A stretch of 64,000 nt of DNA, taken from positions 15,353,501 to 15,417,500 of the forward strand of contig NC_079881.1 in assembly GCF_029227915.1 (NCBI RefSeq). Direction: 5' to 3'. The position numbers were made by a program, and so were the translations under genes. Source of the stretch: Hydractinia symbiolongicarpus. Taxonomy: Eukaryota; Cnidaria; Hydrozoa; Anthoathecata; Hydractiniidae. The notes under the pieces are model-generated. The model did no database searches and had not been told where the DNA came from. It worked only from the letters and a program-made list of their open reading frames with translations. Positions 55,497 to 64,000 of the stretch are shown piece by piece (the stretch's first letter is position 1; each line of letters starts with the position of its first letter).

Positions 55497-58035
55497 CCCA
55501 GTTTTATTATATTCTTTTTCTTGAATAAATTCATCAATTTAAGTAAATATTTAATACATTTTTGCAAATAGGGTCCCCATAGATATACATAATTGTAAGA
55601 TTTATTCCTGTGCATCTGATTTCATACAATTATGTTGTTTTTATTATTTCAGCAGTGTACTATTCTTTCTTGGTGTACAACGCAGCACCAAGACCGAGTT
55701 AGTTATGTTTTAATACATCTAACAAAGTAACACTAAAACGTTTTTCAGAAATTTGAATTACTTAAAGTAAATTTGCTAGATTTATAAAGTTTTGACCACG
55801 AAACTGATCAATCACGGCTTCTTGCTGACTAAGGAAATAAATTATCATAATTATGCAATAATGTGAAAGCCAATCATATTCCAAATCCGGTTAATGATAC
55901 CAGGGAATTTTTCGACGCCACCCGTCGTATCAAAAAGGCAAAAACCCTGGGGACGAGGGTGCACAATATCGACAGGTTCCAGCCTAAGTTTCTATTTAAA
56001 GCGAAGTTGTCGAAAAGCAATTCTTCTAAAAGAACGTTATTGTTTACAATATCTTTTTAAAATTTTTACTTTAGGTGAATAATTATTATTAACGCGTTAT
56101 TATTTAAAAATTGGACAATAACAATACGAACTTTTAACCTTATTGATGCCGAGGTATAGGGAAAGAGTGTAGTGGTGGAGGGAGGGGGAGCCCTGCCATT
56201 TAACTTTCCTTATATTTAATTCTAAGTCATAAAAGTTGGTACGAGTGATTTCTGTGTTCACGACAATTAAAAAATACCACAAAGATAAATGGCAGCACAG
56301 TTTTTGCTGACGTAAGAGTTTTTGCTGAAAGTTTCCAGAGATCTATTGTTGGCATATGTTTAGCAATATGTGCCTTAAACCTTTCATATTGCATATTATT
56401 GTATTAATTTGAGTGATATTTTACCTATTTAGGCATAGTCCCTTAACTTATTAAGGCGCCAATTGATACGCCATTGCAATTAGATATAGTTTTTATTTTG
56501 TGCATTTTAATTACCCTTTTTTTACTTTTTTGGTTATAACAGTTTATAGCGGTTATAACAAGGGTAGTAATCTGTTTGAACTATTTAGTATAAATATATC
56601 AAGAAATTCAAAAACTATATGATAGACAGTTTGAATGTGGGCGTGGCAGAGTTTTTTTATTCCCAATTGATAAAAACTCAGCCACAGAAAGTCAACCGCC
56701 CTGATGTTAATAACAAAAGCATGCCAGTCAGGGGAATTTTGAACAACCCAACTCCATTTTCATCCTTCCTCCCCAGCCCCTAGGCATAAATACGGGTAAA
56801 TAATTCTGACTTTAAAATACATGTCAAAATAAAATAAAAACACATACCAGTGAAACTCCTTGCCATGTCGAATCAAAACATTGAAAATACCTTCGAGAAT
56901 GAGCAAACCCAGGCAGACAGTCAAATACCAATATTCGTTATTATGTTCTTGTTTTGATACCAGCGAGACACATAGCACACCATGCCCCAGAAAAAGGAAT
57001 CTTGGCACTAAAGCTCTCACAAAAAGGCTACAGGTAGCGCGATTTTTTCTTGCAGCCATCGTAGCTGCGGATCGTTTCTCCACTTTTTATTCTTGAAGTT
57101 CTAAATGCGAAAAGAAATGAAGACGAGGAAATAGTGATAAATTTGTTAGTGTAAACGTCAATGATCTCCATTGACGTTTATACTAACGCCATTAATTACA
57201 AATATGTAAGTCAACTCATCCTCTTTATCATTAAACATGAATAGAATAAACAAGAATAGAATTAGTGCATTACTTGCATAGTCACGGTTATACAACTTGC
57301 GTAACTGAAATGGTAGATGTATTGTACTATATTTGCAAGAGCGAACATTACGTTAGCACTAATGAAATCCTTGATGCAAATTAAATAAACATATTCACAG
57401 CTAAATGGATAATTTGGGTAAACCAGTAAATATTGTAAAAAGTGGATATGCCGCCATAACAACGAGTTCATTTGCGTATATGTCAATATTGCATATCGTC
57501 AACTTTTGGTCTTATCAAAAGACCTTAGGAAAAAATTCCACTTCAGAAATTTTTAACGAAACACCTATTTTTGGTCGTTTGTGAGCAAGCTCCTTCAATG
57601 TTTGTAGACAACCCAAGATGGAGATATCCGTTTTTTATGGGGATCCTCTCATATGGCAAGGGTTCTGGGATCAATTTCAGGTATCCGTCTACGATAATGA
57701 GCTAACAATTGATATTAATAGGTTCAATTACCTGAGTAAATATCTGTCTGATGAAGCCCTTGGCTCTGTAATTTAACTAATTACAAGGAAGCTCTTAATA
57801 TTTTAAAGTAAAGATATGGTAATCAGCAAGTGCTCATTTCTGCCCATATGGAATCATTATTAAAGATAAGTAAAATTAGGAGCAAAGATAACATTAAGGG
57901 GTTAAGGAATCTATAAAATCATAGATTAGATCGTTAAAGTTAGAAACAAAGGTTATAGATGTCTTTTAATTCCTTTGCTTAAGGATAAACTGCCTGATGA
58001 TTTGATTTTTTAACATCTTGAAAGTTTGAAAGTGC
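55497..58035. other. Intergenic, one hairpin
   Basis: No gene is supported. A 19-bp stem with one G-T/A mismatch (GTTAGTGTAAACGTCAATG, loop ATCTC) lies at 57145-57187. The frames at 56760-57083 (minus) and 57262-57486 (minus) are partly hydrophobic but show no domain. The region from about 57600 to 58035 may be the decayed gag part of the BEL/Pao element that follows. Confidence 0.45.
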
Positions 58036-60570
58036 TTGAACGATGAGCTCAGAGCCCAAGAAAATTGTGCTTCCAACTTTGAGCGTAACCCTAATTCCAA
58101 ATTAAAGGGAAATGATACTTTCACAACATCAGGACTGTTTGTACAAACATCTAAGAATATGTGTGTCGATTGTAAAAAACAACATCCTTCGTCAAGATGT
58201 AAAACTGTTACGAATATAGCTTCCAGAAATGGAATTCTTCGTAAGGAGGGTCAATGTTTTCTATGTTTAGAAGAAGGCAACAGTGTTAGGAATTGTAAAT
58301 CTAAGTATATATCAGGAAATGTACCACAGGAAAGTTAATGACGTATCTCTTGCCTCCAATGAAAACGGCAGTATATTAATGCAAACAGCAAGGCTCGTAT
58401 TTTTAACACAAATTCTGACAATGTTTGTCTATTAAGAATGTTGTTTAATACGGGGAGTCAAAGTAGTTATATTTCTATGAACGTAAGAAAAAGACTTAAA
58501 TTGAAAAAGTTAGGACTGAAAGGGTAGTAATAAAGATATTTGGGGAGAGTAAAAACAGCAAATTGAGTAATTTGGATGTTGTTCAATTTAAGATCAGGTA
58601 TGTTGGAATCGATGATGTTTTTACCTATGTTGGGGCTCTCTGTGTCCTTCACATTTGTTCCACTCTAAAAGGCCAACAGATCAACAAAGCAGGCAAGCTT
58701 GAAGAATTCAGACAACTAACATTTGCTGATGATAACTCAACTTAGGAAGCGCTACCAGTAGGCATTGACCATTACTTCAACGTTTTCAGTGGAAAAAGAA
58801 TACTAAGCGCAACAGGAACAGTGGCTTGTGAATCTACGTTAGGTTGAGTTTTAAGTGATTCTATTTGTAAACAGTCTTCTGATGAAATGAACTGTGTAGA
58901 AGTTCTCAATATGCGTTGCTCCGTGGAAGAGCCTGTGGAAAATATTGATATTTTAAGACAAGATTGAGATAAGTTTTGGAACATTGGGGACATTGGTTTG
59001 TAAATAAATTTCAAAATGAATTCTATTATGATGGGAATAGGTATGTCACGAAGCTACTGTTTAAAGTTGATCATAACTGCCTTCCTGATAACTTTGATGT
59101 TTGTAAAAAGCGTTTAAAAAAGCAAGAAATTCTCGATGATTACAACCAAATTTTCTGTGACTACGAAATGGGAAGGTGTAGTTAAACGTGTTCTGCTAAA
59201 TGAGTTGTGTAGGGAAAACGGTCACGTTCACTACATACCTCACAGACCAGTCATCAGGAAAGATAAGGATACAACAAATATCAGTGCAGTGTTTAATGCC
59301 TCCTGTTATGCCAAAGGATTGTCTTTCAATGATTGTCCGTACTCTGGTCCTAACCTTCCTTTGAAAAATTTTGACGTTTTGATTCGATTCCACCACAATC
59401 GAGTTGGCATTTAAGCTGACATTAACCAAGCTTTTTGGCAAGTTGGTAAATCTGATAATAAAAGTTTTTTTTACATTTTCTTGGGTTAGATTTGACTGCG
59501 GGTTATGATTCCATTGTTGTTTTTCGTTTTTTAAGAGCTGGTTTTAAAGCTACCAGCAGTCCTTTTTGTTAAATGCTACCATTAGACATCATTTGAGCAA
59601 ATATTTAGTAACTGTTTTGAAAGAGTTGATCGAAAAAATGTTAGACATCTTTATGTAGATGACTTAGTTTCAGGCAAAGCACGGTCTTTTAAGTACAGCA
59701 ACCTCGGTTTTTCATCTTCTAGGTATTATTCTGCTGAAACAGCAAGAATTAAAACTACTTTTCAATTCCTCTTAGTAGTGATAAGTTAAGTTGGGATGAT
59801 AACATACCACAAAATATTTTAGCTTTTTAGGGAAAATTTTGTGGAGGAATTAAAAGCATTAAATGAAGCAAGAGTTCCAAGATTCATTTTTACTGGTTGT
59901 ATTAGTGATTTAATAGAGACTCATGGTTTTTCAGACAGTTCTAAGGAAGTTTATTGCGCTGTGTTGTATATGAGGGTTGTGTCAGGAAGCAATGTGAATT
60001 TAAGTTTTATAGTATCTAAGACTGGCTTCTTTGAGGCGAATTTCAATTCCAAGATTAGAATTAATGGGATGTTTGCTTTTCTCCACATTGGTACGTGAAA
60101 GATGGATGGAAAGGTAGAATTCATGTGAATAAGGTTTTTTGTTAGAGTGATTCACAGGTGAGTTTAGTGTGGATAAAGGAAAAAGAACAAAGGTGGAAAC
60201 ATCTTTAAAATTGTTTTCTTCGCCATAGTAGGATTATTATATAAAAAAAGAACATATAAAATTTACAATGATTTAATGCGACGTCTATAAACGAACTCCG
60301 TCAATCCAATCTTTATCGAAAATTAAAGACTGACGATAAACGAAAACTAGTGGAAGAAGACGTCGTTTTGATTAAAGATGATTCATACTTACCAAGAGGA
60401 AGATGGAAAATTGGCAAAATTATCAAATTTATCCAGGGAAATGATGGAGCCATTCGAGACGCTAATGTCAAAGCGGAAACGATTTACCACTGTAGTTTGA
60501 CTATTTTAAAGAAGAATTCACTTCAAAATTGCCCAACAACATTGTTGCTGAACCCGAACCGACGGTACAA
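58036..60570 (+). pseudogene. BEL/Pao retrotransposon gag-pol remnant
   Basis: In order: a Cys-rich gag/zinc-knuckle segment (C-V-D-C-K-K-Q-H near 58160 and C-F-L-C-L-E-E-G-N-S-V-R-N-C near 58255). The protease start comes next, where the catalytic D-T-G reads N-T-G (58445-58455). An RT follows with Y-I-P-H-R-P-V-I-R-K (59235-59264) and the intact Y-V-D-D (about 59654-59665). RNase-H-like G-F-S-D-S-S-K-E-V-Y is near 59925-59955. The C-terminal domain typical of BEL pol has D-V-V-L-I-K-D-D and G-R-W-K-I-G-K-I (60360-60420). The integrase core between about 60220 and 60290 is deleted. Many stops and shifts; LTRs not found. Confidence 0.8.
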
Positions 60571-60659
60571 TCAACAAACAATGAAAAGCATGACAGCAGG
60601 CACAATACAGGAAGGAGAAGTACAAGAAACGTTCCATATATATGGTTATTGACTGAAAT

Positions 60660-60984
60660 TTGTTTTTCCAAATGGGTTATAATACAATGAAGTAACCAGG
60701 GATCATTATGAAGTTCATCACCACAAGTGCGTAGATTCACACATTTTGAACTTGTCAAAGTTCACTTGTTAATTTTTAAAGTTAAGACCGGGCTAGCACT
60801 TAGTATTTAGATCCTCCACCTGAGAAAATATTATCTCAATATACTTGATGAAATTATTTTTGGTAGGGAAATTCAGTGTAAATTTTATTTTTTTTAAATA
60901 TCTTATACAACATTGCAAATTGTGTCGATTTTAAATGAAGTTATTTTATCTTATCCTAATTAAATTCAGCCTGACTCCCCTTGT
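60660..60984. other. Non-coding between BEL/Pao and minisatellite
   Basis: AT-rich DNA that would hold the right LTR if one survived; no LTR pair was recognised. Confidence 0.4.
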
Positions 60985-61640
60985 CAATTCAGCAGCATTC
61001 TCCTAAAAAAATTGAGCATCTTTCTCATAGTAAAATTGAACATCATTACCCTGGTAAAATTAAGCATAATTCTCATAGTAAAATCGAGCATCATCCTCAT
61101 AGTAAAATTAAGCATCTTTCTCATAGTAAAATTAAGCATCATCCTCATAGTAAAATTAAGCATCTCTCTCATAGTAAAATTAAGCGCCTCTCTCCTAGTA
61201 TAAATGAGCATCTTTCTCAAAGTAAAATTAAGCATCTCTGTCATAGTAAAATTGATCATCATCCTCATAGTAAAATTAAGCATCATCCTCATAGTAAAAT
61301 TAAGCATCTCTCTCATAGTAAAATTAAGCGCCTCTCTCCTAGTATAAATGAGCATCTTTCTCATAGTAAAATTAAGCATCTCTGTCATAGTAAAATTGAT
61401 CATCATCCTCATAGTAAAATTAAGCATCTCTCTCATAGTAAAATTAAGCATCTCTCTCATAGTAAAAGTGAGCATCTCTCTTATAGTAAAATTAAACGTC
61501 ATCCTCATAGTAAAATTAAACATCTCCCTCATGATAAATTGAGCATCACTCTCCGGGTAATATTGAACATCGCTCTGTTAGTAAAATTGAGCGTCACTCT
61601 TCTATTAAAACTTAATTCTCTTAAGATTCAGCGTAAACAC
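60985..61640. repeat. 24-bp minisatellite, ~22 units
   Basis: The unit is close to CATAGTAAAATTAAGCATCT plus CTCT, 24 bp. Because 24 is divisible by three and no unit contains a stop in the main frame, the array is open as an 8-residue H-S-K-I-K-H-L-S repeat on plus (60981-61664) and as an M-R-E-M-L-N-F-T-like repeat on minus (61532-60984). A roughly 144-bp higher-order repeat (61180-61340 repeated at 61325-61460) is visible. Coding use is not supported. Confidence 0.9.
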
Positions 61641-63418
61641 CACTCTGCTAGTAAAGCTCAGTAAAAAACATAATCAAGTACATGTTTGAAACTAAATATA
61701 ATCGTTTTGAACTAACCTAACTACGTCCTAATGCAACTGCGGCTTCATACTAATTCACAAGAAGAAGAAAAATCTACCATTTTAGAAGTTCGACTATGTC
61801 TTCAACCATCCCACACTCTTTATCTTTCTGTCACAGTCTAAGTGAAATATTAAACCCACTTCACTGAACTTCGTACAATACTCCACCGCAGATGATTTGT
61901 GGTTTTTTATTGTATTGACTTTGCTGGTTTACATAGCTTTTATTTTTGTAAACATCATAACGCTAAATTAAATTTCACAGAACCTTTTAAAAGTCTTCGA
62001 CGGCGAATTTTTATTCCGTAAAAAATGTAAAACATTTCAACATCGAAAAATCCCACATTTAATTCCTAGAAAAGCCTGCCGATTATAGTTTCTTTCCATA
62101 AAAGAATAAACGATTAAATAGCACAGCTTTTACTTTAAATTTTTGCAAAAAAATATCTTTTTCTTTTCTGCGAAATATCATTCTTGATCATCCTGCGAAA
62201 TGGATTAAACTTAGCCAACTGCGGAAATTAATTCCGCGAGAATTCAAAAATTTAGTATTTGTTGGTATCGCGAATTATTCTTCGAGCAAAAATTGCTGCC
62301 AAATATAAAAATAACATATTAAAAAATGATACTCTGCAATGGAGTGCCATATATAAAAGTATAATAACACTTGTTTTCGTCTGTTGACAAGGTAACGTCA
62401 AACAAACTAAAATTTTATTTGATTCTTGTTGACCTTTCGTATAAGACTTCAATCATCCTTCCTAAGTGGCAAATGGATGTAAAAAAAATTTATTAAAGGG
62501 CATCTGTTATATTTCTAAAAGTGCTGTTGCAATCTCACGAAAGCGATAATTAAAGATGGTAGAAAAGTTAGTTCTTGACTCATCATCTCCTGCTCCGCCT
62601 TTAATTTGGAGCTCTTTAAAAAAACAGGATGGAAATCAGAAAGATATACCTGCACCAAAGACTAAAATCCAATATTTTACTTTATTTTTATCAGCTGAAA
62701 GACATAACCATCTTTCTTTAGATTTATCTTATATAGTTAAAAATATATTGAAGTGTGTATTAGTTGCACATACTGTTATAAACGACGACTGATATCTCAA
62801 TTTTTTGTCTTCTTAACTAACAAATCTATACAGAACGTGATATATAAACAAATATGTGGTGTCTTGCTCTTTTAGTTTTCGTCACTCCTCAAAACAACAG
62901 GTATATCACAAGGTAGTTGTCTACGCTGTGAGCAAAATGAAAGTTACACAGCAACTTTGCTGGCAGATCAAACAAATAAAATTATGACAAAGGGTACTTT
63001 TTTAGCATCATCTGATCAAAATGCTGTGACGTATATATAAACAAAGAAAATTCTGCTCTTCGTGATTTAAGATTGAGACATTTTTCAAGAAACACACAAA
63101 AAAACAGGGAAATATAAAAACTCAATTGGCTCACCCTGATTGTCTCTTTATTAAGAATCAACGGACAGTTCAGCATTTGGTGATAATAACGTTTTAATGA
63201 AAATTATGAGACAGATAATTTTGATAATGCTACTCTACAGTAACAGAAAACTGATTCCGTTGCATTTATGCAAAACTGTGAATGCTACTTCAGGAATTTA
63301 CCGAAATTAAACACCAATCTTATCATCATACAACAAGATTCACTGCGTTTTAGGGCCGTATTATTACGTCAAAATTTTGATCTTTCTCTTAGAAAAAGTA
63401 GTTATAGGTATGGGGGTT
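61641..63418. other. Intergenic, no gene seen
   Basis: A few GCGAAATT/CCGCGAGAATT motifs occur at about 61990-62245, resembling 40540-40580. The frame at 62556-62792 (78 residues) is not recognised. Confidence 0.45.
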
Positions 63419-64000
63419 CTAGCACAGTTTTAGTACGAAAACTTTGCTAGAACGCCCCATTATTACACGTTTTCTAATATTTTCCATTTTTTTTCCAAAT
63501 ACACTGTTATTCATAAGTTTGAAGAAATCCTTTCCAAATTCGTTTTTACAAAATGTTCGTTTATTTGTATTGAAATCAATATATTTTTTCAACCATGGGG
63601 ATTGATCAAATTCTAATATTTTATCTACTTTTTTAACTTTTAATCCTAATGATATATATAATTGTAAGTTTCTGTAATGCACTACGTATTTCTCCTGTTT
63701 GTCCAATGTTGGGATTAATTTTTTGACATCACCGATTGATATATTATACTTTTTCTGGATTTTTTTTTACAATAGTTTGATAGCATATTCTTGGTAACAT
63801 TCATTCTTTCTGGTGCTAGTGGATAATCATTCATGTAGTTCCTTTGGATATTCCAAATCGAATTCAAATATTAAGCCTTTTTACTATCTGTCTCATATTT
63901 GGCTAGATCACATTTTTTTTTATCTCTCTTTCGGTAAAACATCTAAATCCACCAGTTGGTAGATATTGTGACATTCCATACCCATATAAATTGTTAGCAT
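63419..64000 (-). pseudogene. Polinton/Maverick DNA polymerase B, palm-region fragment
   Basis: On the minus strand from the window edge: a Y-G-M-E-C-H-N-like start, frame-broken sequence with F-D-L-E-Y-P-K-E-L-H (about 63865-63835), then a 95-residue open part (63706-63419). That part has [23 protein letters not shown] and [13 protein letters not shown], signatures of the Polinton-type protein-primed polymerase. The frame drifts after this last motif near 63440. The gene continues beyond the window. It covers a different part of the enzyme from the fragment at 15951-17225, so the two could not overlap in an alignment and are not demonstrably the same element. Confidence 0.8.

Noticed and set aside
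60984-61532. Minus-strand 182-residue repeat protein
   Set aside because: Reverse reading of the 24-bp minisatellite.

Overview
The window is AT-rich eukaryotic nuclear DNA from an invertebrate. It looks cnidarian, probably hydrozoan: low gene density, frequent GCTAGC/AGCTAGCT clusters, and a mix of Penelope-like, CR1/L2-like LINE, Ty3/Gypsy, BEL/Pao and Polinton-type fragments plus compact virus-like genes. The species cannot be fixed from sequence alone. Only one ordinary host gene is clear: the last exon of a TMEM26-family membrane protein at 32908-34256 on the minus strand. Nearly everything else recognisable is mobile or repeated DNA, mostly broken.

Layout. 1-15 kb: intergenic DNA with a foldback-like element built of 35/40-bp tandem repeats (461-2189), a hAT-like short element, dispersed repeats R1 and R2, one tRNA-derived SINE copy, AT-rich simple sequence, and a degenerate roughly 200-bp periodic array (14330-15120). 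15.9-23.8 kb: a nest of dead elements. These are a Polinton/Maverick DNA polymerase B fragment cut by a LINE, a Ty3/Gypsy pol, and a second LINE on the minus strand. 24.8-28.3 kb: a compact, clearly more GC-rich cassette of three virus-like genes, separated by about 30-35 bp. It holds a jelly-roll capsid-like gene (minus, broken), an intact 422-residue coiled-coil/membrane protein (plus), and a membrane-anchored virus-like protein (minus, broken and 5'-truncated). This is the most unusual part of the window.

28.3-38.3 kb: a near-identical segmental duplication (about 28323-30456 and 36346-38285) flanks the TMEM26-like exon. Each copy carries a tRNA-derived SINE head and a CT/GCC-rich minisatellite. 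A short transposon with inverted ends (35933-36416) sits at the left edge of the second copy. 42-46.4 kb: a young Penelope-like retroelement with GIY-YIG endonuclease, an inverted partial copy of itself, a 12-bp target-site duplication and a possible hammerhead-ribozyme motif. It is followed by a near-perfect long palindrome with arms of about 520 bp.

47.7-64 kb: a (TTTA)n array; an ISL2EU-like DNA transposon with convergent SAP-SWIM-YqaJ and DDE transposase genes; a second two-gene transposon remnant (C2H2 accessory protein plus a possible P-like transposase tail); the inverted second copy of R1; 41-bp and 24-bp minisatellites; a BEL/Pao pol; and at the right edge another Polinton-type DNA polymerase fragment running out of the window.

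The genes do not form a host pathway. The shared theme is virus-derived and transposon-derived machinery: replication (PolB), capsid and membrane proteins, and transposases with accessory nuclease or zinc-finger partners, in different states of decay. Breaks are described, not repaired.
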